Shown here one piece after another: positions 1-6,242 of a stretch of DNA of 8,639 nt. Made by a program: the position numbers and the translations under genes. The first letter of the stretch is position 1; every line of letters begins with the position of its first letter. The stretch is from Opitutaceae bacterium (GTDB taxonomy: Bacteria > Verrucomicrobiota > Verrucomicrobiia > Opitutales > Opitutaceae), in NCBI GenBank assembly GCA_009919985.1, contig RGAX01000111.1, positions 1-8,639 of the forward strand, in the 5' to 3' direction. Under the pieces are notes generated by a model. It did not search any database, was not told the origin of the DNA, and saw nothing but the letters and a program-made list of their open reading frames with translations.

Positions 1-946
1 CGCCAAACATGCCGAGCGCGATACCTTGCACGACATACACTGAAAAACTCTGCGCCGCACTCGCCCCTAGGCAGCGCAGCACCGCCACCGTCGCGATCTT
101 TTGGCGCACATAGACGTGAATTGCGCTTGCGACCCCAATCGCACCTAAAAACAACGCCACAAAACCAACGAGGTTAAGAAAACCCTCGATATTGGTCAGA
201 GCCGCACCGAGGTTGCGCTTACGTTCTGCCACCGTGGAAAACGAAAGGCGTTCACCCGCAAATTTTAATTTCATCGCGCGCTCTACAACCTCCGCGTCTT
301 GCCCCTCAGGTAATTTGATCAAAACGCGGTGCTGCGTGATGCTCTCACGATTCGTCAGTCCCGTCGTGCTTAGCAGCCCAATTGGCACGTAAGCGCGGGG
401 CGCAAACGTCGCTATCGCCGCCGACTCGCCGGGTACATTCAAAATCGCGCCCGCGATGGTAAACGACGCTTGGCCGAGTTTAACCACGTCACCGACTTTC
501 ACGCCAAATTGCGTGAGCAAAGTCTCCTCCAAAACGACGACCGGCCGCCCGGCCTGCAACTCTGCTGCGGCACCAGCCGGGGCCGTTTCAAATTTTCCAT
601 AAAAAGGGAAATTCGCTTCGACCGCACGCACCTGCACGAGCCGCGTGGCGTCGTTGGCAGTCGTGAATACCAGCATCGAAGAAAACTCACGCGTGCGTGA
701 TTTTTCGCCCTCGAGCCCAGCCGTGTAAGCGAGCACCGACTCACTAAAAGCCGCACGCGAGGTTACGACCAGATCCGCGCCGAGTAATCCCTTCGCTTGG
801 TCGTCGATGGCTTGCTTAAGATTGACCGTGAACGAGCCGATCGCGACGAGCGCCGCGATTCCGAGCACCACGGACAACGAATACAGCAACAAGCGCCGCC
901 GTGAAGCCCGCGAGTCCCGCCACGCCATTTTTAAAATGAAGCTCAT
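1..946 (-). CDS. ybbP: YbbP-like ABC transporter permease (FtsX/MacB family), cut by the window edge
   Basis: This is the membrane subunit of an ABC system of the LolC/MacB/FtsX type, which moves or extracts envelope substrates rather than importing nutrients. I translated the minus strand from 946: it stays open for 315 codons to the left edge, so the C-terminal part lies outside. The start reads MSFILKMAWRDSRASRRRLL. Residues 19-39 form a first membrane helix, about 40-250 are a periplasmic domain of MacB-like type with a VGDVVKLG segment near 151-158, and about 257-280 are a second helix. That helix is followed by the family's cytosolic coupling stretch (RQKIATVAVLRCLGAS, 281-296) and the beginning of a third helix. 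The ATG overlaps the stop of the upstream ATPase gene as ATGA, which indicates translational coupling. E. coli YbbP is about 800 residues with a similar N-terminal order. The family is secure; the name ybbP rests on the adjacent tesA-like gene. The substrate is unknown. Confidence 0.9.
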   Translation of the reverse strand, partial: MSFILKMAWRDSRASRRRLLLYSLSVVLGIAALVAIGSFTVNLKQAIDDQAKGLLGADLVVTSRAAFSESVLAYTAGLEGEKSRTREFSSMLVFTTANDATRLVQVRAVEANFPFYGKFETAPAGAAAELQAGRPVVVLEETLLTQFGVKVGDVVKLGQASFTIAGAILNVPGESAAIATFAPRAYVPIGLLSTTGLTNRESITQHRVLIKLPEGQDAEVVERAMKLKFAGERLSFSTVAERKRNLGAALTNIEGFLNLVGFVALFLGAIGVASAIHVYVRQKIATVAVLRCLGASAAQSFSVYVVQGIALGMFG

Positions 947-1644
947 GATGCCGATAGCGTTTCATCCGACACCACCGCGCCGCTGCGCAGCCGCAGGATA
1001 CGGCCGCATTTCTTTGCTAGTTCCAGGTCGTGCGTCACGAGCACGAGCGTCGTGCCTTTCTCGCGGTTGAGACCGAAGATCAGTTCCACCATGGCCGCTG
1101 CCGTATCGCCATCGAGATTACCGGTTGGTTCGTCGCAGAATAAAATTTGGGGCCGATTCATGAACGCTCGCGCCAGCGCCACGCGCTGTTGTTCGCCGCC
1201 GGAGAGCTGTACAGGATAATGATCGCAACGCGCCCCGAGACCAACGCGGCCGAGCAACGCCGTCGCTTCCGCCTCAACCGCCGCGCCGCCTTCCCCGCGC
1301 AACTCAAGTGGCACGAGCACGTTTTCGAGCGCCGTGAGCGTCGGAATGAGCTGGAAATTTTGAAACACGAACCCCACGTGGGCATTGCGCACGCGCGCAC
1401 GGCCATCTTCATCGAGTGCGCCAAGTTCGCTGCCCGCGAGCGTGACCGTGCCTGCTGTTGCGCGATCGAGCCCTGCGCACAATCCGAGCAAAGTAGTCTT
1501 ACCGCTGCCGCTTGGCCCTACGATCGCGAGACTCGCTCCGGCCGGGAGGTCGAAGCTGACCTCGCGCAAAACTGTCAGTGGCCCCGCGGCGGTGCGGTAA
1601 TTTTTAGTCAGTCGCTCGACTTTCAATATGCATGCGTTAGTCAT
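943..1644 (-). CDS. ybbA: YbbA/LolD-like ABC transporter ATP-binding protein
   Basis: This is the cytoplasmic ATPase (233 residues) that powers the permease encoded just downstream. All ABC motifs are intact: Walker A GPSGSGKT at 43-50, Q-loop glutamine at 95 in VFQNFQL, signature LSGGEQQR at 147-154, Walker B ILFCDE at 167-172 with the catalytic glutamate, the D-loop GNLDG, and the switch histidine at 205 in VTHD. The 'LSGGEQQRVALARA' and 'CDEPTGNLD' wording is typical of the LolD/MacB/YbbA branch. I chose the ATG at 1644; a longer reading from a GTG at 1677 adds 11 residues that do not resemble the family and narrows the divergent gap to the esterase gene. The stop overlaps the permease start by four bases. 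Facing a tesA-like gene supports YbbA over LolD, but LolD-like function in lipoprotein release cannot be excluded by sequence alone. Confidence 0.93.
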   Translation of the reverse strand: MTNACILKVERLTKNYRTAAGPLTVLREVSFDLPAGASLAIVGPSGSGKTTLLGLCAGLDRATAGTVTLAGSELGALDEDGRARVRNAHVGFVFQNFQLIPTLTALENVLVPLELRGEGGAAVEAEATALLGRVGLGARCDHYPVQLSGGEQQRVALARAFMNRPQILFCDEPTGNLDGDTAAAMVELIFGLNREKGTTLVLVTHDLELAKKCGRILRLRSGAVVSDETLSAS

Positions 1645-1690
1645 AATCGTTATAGTGCCACGAAACACACTCAGCACCCGAAAGCCAGAA
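1645..1690. promoter_or_regulatory. divergent intergenic region between ybbA and tesA
   Basis: This 46-base gap separates two start codons that point away from each other, so promoters for both genes must lie here or inside the opposite coding regions. It is relatively AT-rich at its left end (TAATCGTTATAGTG), where a TATAGT hexamer could serve as a -10 element. I find no clear -35 partner and no operator-like palindrome, so no specific promoter is assigned. Confidence 0.35.
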
Positions 1691-2380
1691 ATGACTCCGT
1701 TTCACTGGATTCTCGGCTCGCGCAGCTTAGGTTTGTTGTTCGTTCTTTTAATTTCGTTAGCAGGAAATGAGCTCTCCGTCATCCGTGCAGCCGAACCCAG
1801 TACACGCAACGTGATCTGTTTTGGTGACAGCATCACGGCAGGCTACGGACTAGAAAACGCTGCCGCCGAATCTTACCCCGCGCTGCTCCAAAAAAAATTG
1901 AATCAAGCCCGCGTGTCAGCTGAATCGGCACCACGTTGGCGGGTGATAAACGCTGGGCTCAGCGGTGAAACCACCGCCGGCGGGGCGCGTCGTATCGAAT
2001 GGGTTTTGCGACAGCCGGTTGATATTTTCATCCTCGCGCTCGGCGGCAACGACGGGCTGCGCGGTCTCGACCCCGCCGTTTCCCAAAAAAATCTTCAGAC
2101 GATCATAGAGCGCGTGCGGGCGCGCTATCCCTCTGCAAAAATAGTCCTCGCGGGTATGATGATGCCTCCGAGCATGGGTGAAGCTTACGCGCGCAACTTC
2201 GCAGCAATGTACCCCAACCTCGCTGCCAAAAACGAGCTCACGCTCGTTCCCTTTCTGCTCGAAGGGGTCGGCGGTCAGCCAGAGCTAAACCAAGCCGACG
2301 CGATCCACCCCAACCCCGCCGGCCACGCTCAGATCGCCGAAACGCTTTGGCGCGGGATTCAGTTACTGATTACTCTGTAA
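1691..2380 (+). CDS. tesA: TesA-like GDSL arylesterase / lysophospholipase, exported
   Basis: This is a SGNH/GDSL hydrolase of 229 residues, expected to cleave ester or thioester bonds of lysophospholipids, acyl chains or aryl esters in the periplasm. The four SGNH blocks are all present: FGDSITAGYGL with nucleophile Ser47, the oxyanion glycine in GLSGETTAGG (89-98), GGND at 118-121, and DAIHPN with Asp203 and His206. The spacing and the overall length match TesA, the multifunctional esterase I family. The first about 34 residues look like a signal peptide: a hydrophobic run SLGLLFVLLISLAG (12-25) and a likely cut after IRAA. I chose the ATG at 1691 because it gives this leader; an ATG at 1628 would add 21 residues and run into the ATPase gene. 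It is divergent from the ybbA-ybbP pair with a 46-base gap, the known tesA neighbourhood. Confidence 0.92.
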   Translation: MTPFHWILGSRSLGLLFVLLISLAGNELSVIRAAEPSTRNVICFGDSITAGYGLENAAAESYPALLQKKLNQARVSAESAPRWRVINAGLSGETTAGGARRIEWVLRQPVDIFILALGGNDGLRGLDPAVSQKNLQTIIERVRARYPSAKIVLAGMMMPPSMGEAYARNFAAMYPNLAAKNELTLVPFLLEGVGGQPELNQADAIHPNPAGHAQIAETLWRGIQLLITL

Positions 2381-2406
2381 AGGACGCCGCTCGGCCGGCG
2401 CTCACC

Positions 2407-2632
2407 ATGATTCGCTCTGCACTTGGTGGTAATCTGCGTCTTAGCTCTGCCACGCCCGATCACCCTCGCCCACGATCAACCCAAGCCTGCCCGCGGCGTG
2501 AATCCCAACACGTTTTTCGCCACGCTCGCCGGGCCCGACTCGCCCGAGATCGCCGTTGCGGCCGTGTTGCCTGTGCACGCGCTGCTTCCGATTGTGGCCT
2601 TCGATTTTACGACCACCGCCGGCGCGACCTAA
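2407..2632 (+). pseudogene. possible small exported protein with a frameshift in its signal peptide
   Basis: Positions 2407-2653 hold no intact conventional gene, but one frame looks coding. From 2423 to the TAA at 2630-2632 the plus strand reads LVVICVLALPRPITLAHDQP and onwards, with many G/C third positions. It has a second hydrophobic stretch, PEIAVAAVLPVHALLPIVAF. This frame has no ATG, only TTG at 2423 or GTG at 2426, and lacks the positive N-terminus expected before a leader. An ATG at 2407 in the neighbouring frame gives MIRSAL and then runs out of frame. Removing one G from the GG at 2425-2426 joins the two into MIRSALVVICVLALP, followed by RPITLA and HD, a textbook signal peptide, for a 74-residue product. 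It could be a real frameshift, a sequencing error, or chance. I do not recognise the family. It sits 26 bases after the esterase gene and converges on the rhomboid-like gene. Confidence 0.35.
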
Positions 2633-2653
2633 ACGCTCTCGCCCACACCTTGA

Positions 2654-3520
2654 TCAGCGCTTTTTGAGCAACTCCGCACGCGCTGATTCGAGACGAGCGC
2701 GCTCTTTTTCCGTTAGACTGCCGATGCCAGACTGCGCGATTTTGTCGAGGAGTGCGTCCACTTCACTCGTGGCCGTCTGATCCAGCACGCGCGGGCGTAC
2801 GGGATCGACGCGCTTGGACTCTACCTTGCGCACGGGATCGGGTAGCACGCGCAGCTGGGGCTTTTTTTGCCAAAGTGAAATTTTCGGCCAACGAATCGCA
2901 GGCAAATTCAATCGCCCTTGTTTCCAGCGTACAAACGCGAACGCCCAACCCGTCGTCGCCCAGAGCATAATTAAGTGCGACCAATCGCGCGCCCCAAGCG
3001 CCATGAGCGAATAGAGCCCGACGAGAATCGCCGCCACCCATCCCGCTTTGAGATTAAAAAAAGTCGGTATTTCCGGATAAATCGCGGCAAACGCCACAAA
3101 CAACGCGAGCGCGCCCGCTCCACCCGACCACGACGCCGGCAACCACGTCCCAACGGCCGTAAAAATGAGCGGTGTCACCAAGTAGACCCCGGCGTAAAGA
3201 CTCAGGAAAGAACGGCGTCCAAAAACACGCTCCGCTTCGCGCCCGAACCACACGATCATAAACATATCCACCACGAAGCTCAGACTGGGCGGATTCACGA
3301 AGCCATACGTGACGATGCGCCAAACTTCCCCGTGCAGCACTGCGGTACTGTTGAATGGTAACCAACCCAAAAGCGCTGTCAGGCCCAAGCCATTAAAAAG
3401 CGTTGTCACCAACATCGACGCGACAAAAACCGCCACGATCAGATGTGCCGTAAACACAGGATAACCGCGCAACCAAGTCACGGGCTGATGATCATCGCGG
3501 GATTCGTAGGGATTAAACAT
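2654..3520 (-). CDS. rhomboid-like integral membrane protein, probably catalytically inactive
   Basis: This is a 288-residue polytopic membrane protein with a rhomboid (S54) fold. Hydrophobic segments lie near 23-43, 79-93, 106-125, 135-150, 159-175 and 181-197. The loop before the second segment has the rhomboid-type VWRIVTYGF (66-74), and FGREAERVFG (92-101) follows. In active rhomboids the fourth helix carries GxSG. Here the region reads SWSGGAGALALFVAFAAIYP, and an ungapped alignment puts Gly or Ala where the serine belongs; only Ser132 just upstream remains. The His182 of the sixth helix (SHLIMLW) is kept. The soluble tail holds a basic linker and then EVDALLDKIAQSGIGSLTEKE (253-273), which resembles the DUF6576 helical tail seen on rhomboid-like proteins of Bacteroidota. 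It may therefore bind or traffic membrane proteins rather than cut them. It lies 136 bases downstream of engB on the same strand. Confidence 0.82.
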   Translation of the reverse strand: MFNPYESRDDHQPVTWLRGYPVFTAHLIVAVFVASMLVTTLFNGLGLTALLGWLPFNSTAVLHGEVWRIVTYGFVNPPSLSFVVDMFMIVWFGREAERVFGRRSFLSLYAGVYLVTPLIFTAVGTWLPASWSGGAGALALFVAFAAIYPEIPTFFNLKAGWVAAILVGLYSLMALGARDWSHLIMLWATTGWAFAFVRWKQGRLNLPAIRWPKISLWQKKPQLRVLPDPVRKVESKRVDPVRPRVLDQTATSEVDALLDKIAQSGIGSLTEKERARLESARAELLKKR

Positions 3521-3551
3521 AGCCGAGAAACTAAAACGTGTTCACCCCTCC

Positions 3552-3573
3552 CGCTCTCGGCAAGCCGTGAGCG
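3552..3573. repeat. imperfect hairpin between engB and the rhomboid-like gene
   Basis: Two arms, CGCTCTCGG (3552-3560) and CCGTGAGCG (3565-3573), pair except for one central T-T mismatch around a CAAG loop. Read on the minus strand, the hairpin follows the engB stop by about 84 bases and precedes the rhomboid-like start by about 32 bases. No T-run follows it on that strand; a G-rich stretch does, so it is not a standard Rho-independent terminator. It could be a processing or attenuation structure, or chance. The rest of the 3521-3656 gap shows nothing else I can name. Confidence 0.3.
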
Positions 3574-3656
3574 ACCTTAGTTCGAGCGAGGTTTATCGAT
3601 TACGGTAGCGCCGCGAATCCCAGCGTCCCGATTTTCACCGAGAGGCGACGGCGCTT

Positions 3657-4256
3657 TCAACCCTGCGTCTTGAGAAAGGTCTCAATCGCTTTTAAAATTT
3701 CCATCCGCCCGCTCTTGGTTTTCGATGAGCTCACGATAAACGGTGGTGGCTCTTCGCGCCAGGCGGTGAGTTTCGCCATGAAAACTTTTACATTGGCCGC
3801 CGTCTGCGTGGCGGATTGCTTGTCCGCTTTCGTAAAAACGAGCGTGCACGGCGTGCGGCAACTCCCAAGCCAACGTAGAAACTCCACGTCGATCTCCTGC
3901 GGTGGTAAACGCGAGTCGATGAGCACGAACACACAGCGCAAATTTTCCCGCTGCTCGAGATAATCCGCCACGGCCTCGTTGAAGCCGAAACGGGCTTGCT
4001 TGGATACGTTCGCGTAGCCGTAGCCCGGCAAATCCACGAGGCACCATGAGCCGTTCATGATGAAAAAATTGATTAACTTCGTCTTGCCCGGCGTATCGGA
4101 GACCATCGCCAGTTCGCGTTTCTCCGCGAGCAAGTTGATCAGCGAAGATTTACCTACGTTGGAGCGACCGATAAAGGCAAATTCCGGCCGGTTCCAATTG
4201 GGACAGGACTTCAGGTCGGGCTTACTGACTTCGAATACGGCGGATTTGATTTTCAT
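3657..4256 (-). CDS. engB: ribosome biogenesis GTP-binding protein EngB (YihA/YsxC)
   Basis: This TRAFAC-class GTPase helps assemble the large ribosomal subunit and is usually essential. The 199 residues equal the family's normal length. All nucleotide-binding motifs are intact: G1 GRSNVGKSS (30-38), G2 region with TPGKT (55-59), G3 DLPGYGYA (75-82), G4 TKAD (142-145) and G5 SSSK (176-179). The opening segment (KSAVFEVSKPDLKSCP) and the RPEFAFIGRSNVGKSSLINLL block are diagnostic for EngB rather than Der or Era. The ATG at 4256 gives the expected N-terminus, with no Shine-Dalgarno sequence upstream. The gene is on the same strand as the rhomboid-like gene downstream and the exported protein gene upstream, but gaps of 136 and 144 bases leave operon membership open. 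Confidence 0.97.
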   Translation of the reverse strand: MKIKSAVFEVSKPDLKSCPNWNRPEFAFIGRSNVGKSSLINLLAEKRELAMVSDTPGKTKLINFFIMNGSWCLVDLPGYGYANVSKQARFGFNEAVADYLEQRENLRCVFVLIDSRLPPQEIDVEFLRWLGSCRTPCTLVFTKADKQSATQTAANVKVFMAKLTAWREEPPPFIVSSSKTKSGRMEILKAIETFLKTQG

Positions 4257-4400
4257 GGGTGCAAAGCGGGCTTGAGGGCCACGCGAACCATCACTGTCAG
4301 CGAATTAACCGCCGGTCACGACTGCATTCTTTTCATGACGGTAGCATCACGCCGCCCTTTTCCTAGCGGATCAGTGGTCAAGTCCGCCGCTGAAAAATAA
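4257..4400 (-). other. spacer upstream of engB with no recognisable element
   Basis: This 144-base gap lies between the stop of the exported-protein gene and the engB start on the same strand. It should hold the end of one transcript and possibly an engB promoter. On the minus strand there is a TTGACC that could act as a -35 box near 4381-4386, but no credible -10 lies at the right spacing. I see no T-tailed hairpin and no reading frame that looks coding. Confidence 0.3.
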
Positions 4401-5186
4401 CTAATTTTTCGCCGGCTTCGTAGGCTCGATAACCGTAGGCGTGCCGACCTTCACCGTACCCTCGGGCAGTGGCTTAAAGACGCTCACCTCAGGCTCCTCC
4501 ATTGACTTGTCAAAATACTGCGCCCCAGCCGCGAGCATGTCTTTGAAAACCGTGTTGAGATCGCGATGGTCGGGATCGTCGACGTTCATCATCGCGACCC
4601 ACATGACACGCGGTTTCTCCTGAGGACTCGAGGGATATTTCCAAGCCTTAACCTCTATAAAGAGTTTTTCGTAGGAAGCCTTCTGGATCTTCTGCTCTAC
4701 GAACGCGGTTTTTTCTCGCATGATTTGCTTCAGCGCATCGACGCCGAGCGTAACGCTCGGTGCATCACCCTGAATGTCGTGAATCATTGAGGCCCCTCCC
4801 AAATAAGGATTCGGCAACATTCCTCGCCCATACTCCGCGGTGATAACAATCTCCGGCTTTTGCTTCGGCTGCACCCGCTTAAATCCTTGCAAGTCCAACT
4901 GATGCGCCACCTCACGAGCGATCATCTCAGCGTCAACCGGCTTTACTAATTCTTCCTGATTTGGTCGCAACTGCACCTGCAGGATCGCGTAGAGCCGTGG
5001 CCGCGGCGCGAGCGGCTGAACTTTCAGCTTCTTTTCAAATTTCGCCTGTGGCTCGACCTCCGTGCGGACCCCTATATCAAGCTCGCCGGTGTTTTGCTGC
5101 GCTAGCAGACTCGGACCCATCAGCGCGTTCATAGCAAAAATGACGGCTCCAGCCCTAGACCGGAAAAAATGCTTAGCGCTTATCAT
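4401..5186 (-). CDS. exported protein of unknown function, possibly DUF4136-like
   Basis: This 261-residue protein begins with a clear signal peptide: a basic start (MISAKHFFRSR), a hydrophobic core AGAVIFAMNALMGPSLLA, and a likely cut after Ala29. No lipobox cysteine is present, so it should be free in the periplasm or outside. The body has AEMIAREVAHQLDLQGFKRV (86-105) followed by PEIVITAEYGRG, then LFIEVKAWKYP and VMWVAMMNVDDPDHRDLNTV, and a helical segment ending in EEPEVSVF. A helix predicting 'whole-chain to last-digit' numbering such as BQLxxxGF plus a xxVIxxxYG strand resembles DUF4136, but the match is partial and I would not assign it firmly. The C-terminus is Pro/Lys-rich (PTVIEPTKPAKN). 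It is divergent from the DUF3826 gene. The ATG at 5186 has no Shine-Dalgarno sequence. Confidence 0.8.
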   Translation of the reverse strand: MISAKHFFRSRAGAVIFAMNALMGPSLLAQQNTGELDIGVRTEVEPQAKFEKKLKVQPLAPRPRLYAILQVQLRPNQEELVKPVDAEMIAREVAHQLDLQGFKRVQPKQKPEIVITAEYGRGMLPNPYLGGASMIHDIQGDAPSVTLGVDALKQIMREKTAFVEQKIQKASYEKLFIEVKAWKYPSSPQEKPRVMWVAMMNVDDPDHRDLNTVFKDMLAAGAQYFDKSMEEPEVSVFKPLPEGTVKVGTPTVIEPTKPAKN

Positions 5187-5330
5187 GTACTAAGTAAGTC
5201 AGCATTCAGCCCAAAATCTATCCCATTTCGCGCTCCCTAAAAAAACTCCACCCGCGGCGTGATAAATCATCCTCGCTAACGATCCATTACGCCGCGTCGC
5301 TCGTCTTACCGCCACCACCCTAAACATCTC
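5187..5330. promoter_or_regulatory. divergent intergenic region between the exported protein and the DUF3826 gene
   Basis: This 144-base gap separates two outward-facing starts, so it should carry promoters for both genes. It is more AT-rich than its surroundings in the middle (an A7 run near 5239-5245 and GATAAATCAT near 5261-5270). On the minus strand TAGATT near 5212-5217 loosely resembles a -10 box. No consensus pair or operator palindrome stands out, so the elements are not assigned individually. Confidence 0.35.
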
Positions 5331-6035
5331 ATGCGTCTCATTCTCGCCGCCCTCCTCTCTTTCACGCTCATCCACCACGCCGCCGCCCAAAATGATGCAC
5401 CCCTTCCCCCTAGTGCGGAGGCTCGCGCCAAATCCGATTTCGAGGCCGATAAAAAAGCCACCGGCTGGGCTGAATCGCTCGCGCTCAATGAACCCGCTAA
5501 AACCGCCCGCGTCGCCGCAGTGATCAGCACCCACCTCCGCACCATCCGCGACTGGCACAACGCGCACCCGCCCTCGACCGTACCTACCGGCATCAACCCC
5601 GTCACTGGCCTACCCCTCAGCGAACTCGACCGTCAAGTCATCGCCAATTCTGCCCAGCCCAAATCTTTTCACACCGATCTCATGACCGGCCTGCGCCGCG
5701 AGCTCACCGAAACCCAAGTCGAAGCCGTTCTCGATAAATACACCGTCGGCAAAGTCGCCTTCACTATGAAAGGCTACCAAGCCATCGTCCCCGACCTCAC
5801 CGCCGCCGAAACCGCCGCGATCCTCGGCTACCTCAAGGAGGCCCGCGAGCGATCGATCGACTTCAAAAATATGAATCAGATCTCCGTGATTTTTGAGATC
5901 TACAAAACCAAGTCCGAACAATTTCTCGTCGGCAACGGCCGCAACTGGCGCGCGCTTTACAAATCCTACACCGACAGTCTCAAAGCCAAAAAAACCGCCG
6001 ATGCCACCGCTAAGGCTGCCGCCACGCCGCGCTGA
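5331..6035 (+). CDS. exported DUF3826 protein
   Basis: This 234-residue protein has a typical signal peptide (MRLILAALLSFTLIHHAAAQ, likely cut after Ala19) and a helical body. The stretch from LTETQVEAVLDKYTVGKVAF (126-145) through MKGYQAIVPDLTAAETAAIL to YLKEARERSIDF (168-179), followed by IYKTKSEQFL and GNGRNWR, is the DUF3826 pattern. In that family a helix ending in a 'gv..v.y.aY..m.p.Lt..e...i...L.eARe.amd' string is followed by a K-x-K-I-N-x-Y-L-like segment. The family is described mainly from Bacteroidota and Verrucomicrobiota, often near polysaccharide-use genes, and its function is unknown; no polysaccharide genes are visible here. The end is Ala/Lys-rich and looks disordered. It is divergent from the exported gene on its left and convergent with the NAD(P)-binding gene on its right. 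Confidence 0.86.
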   Translation: MRLILAALLSFTLIHHAAAQNDAPLPPSAEARAKSDFEADKKATGWAESLALNEPAKTARVAAVISTHLRTIRDWHNAHPPSTVPTGINPVTGLPLSELDRQVIANSAQPKSFHTDLMTGLRRELTETQVEAVLDKYTVGKVAFTMKGYQAIVPDLTAAETAAILGYLKEARERSIDFKNMNQISVIFEIYKTKSEQFLVGNGRNWRALYKSYTDSLKAKKTADATAKAAATPR

Positions 6036-6120
6036 GGCGCCGCAACCAAGACCCGCGCGCACCCACGCACTCGCGGCCGAATAAACTTACCCGTCAGAAT
6101 CGTCGCTTACTTATCCGAAG

Positions 6121-6154
6121 CCGCCGGCCACGCGTAAGGCTTACCTTATGGCGG
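6121..6154. repeat. nested inverted repeats in the convergent gap after the DUF3826 gene
   Basis: The 207-base gap 6036-6242 separates two converging genes and has no coding frame I believe. It contains TAAGG-CTTA-CCTTA (6135-6148), flanked by CCGCC (6121-6125) and GGCGG (6150-6154), which could fold into one stem with an uneven internal loop. A competing smaller palindrome, GTAAGGCTTAC, occupies 6134-6144. There is no T-run on either side. It may act as a transcript-end structure for both genes, but the evidence is weak. Confidence 0.28.
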
Positions 6155-6242
6155 AAGCGCTCGGCTCTATACTTGAGCCTGCTCCATCTGCAAGCCGTCG
6201 CTCTTCAGGGCGCGGTATGGGACTCCTCATAAAGGCCCCGGC

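Noticed and set aside
1645..1677. Earlier GTG start for the ABC ATPase
   Set aside because: The additional 11 residues do not look like an ABC N-terminus, and ATG at 1644 gives the normal family start.
1628..1690. Earlier ATG for the esterase at 1628
   Set aside because: It overlaps the ATPase coding region and would put 21 extra residues before the signal peptide; the ATG at 1691 gives a normal leader.
1147..1770. A 207-codon open frame on the plus strand opposite the ABC ATPase and the esterase start
   Set aside because: It is the mirror of a fully motif-supported ATPase gene on the other strand, has no recognisable domain and overlaps the esterase start; long antisense frames are expected in GC-rich DNA.
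3607..3656. AGCGCCG / CGGCGCT arms just after the engB stop as a terminator
   Set aside because: The 36-base spacer is too long for a Rho-independent terminator and there is no T-run on the minus strand.
3682..4047. A minus-strand frame overlapping engB in another frame
   Set aside because: The engB frame has every GTPase motif; the other frame is a shadow.
5610..6062. A 150-codon minus-strand Gly-rich frame opposite the DUF3826 gene
   Set aside because: Gly/Phe-rich composition is the usual antisense shadow of a gene with many GCC and AAA/TTC codons, and the DUF3826 frame is supported by its signal peptide and family pattern.
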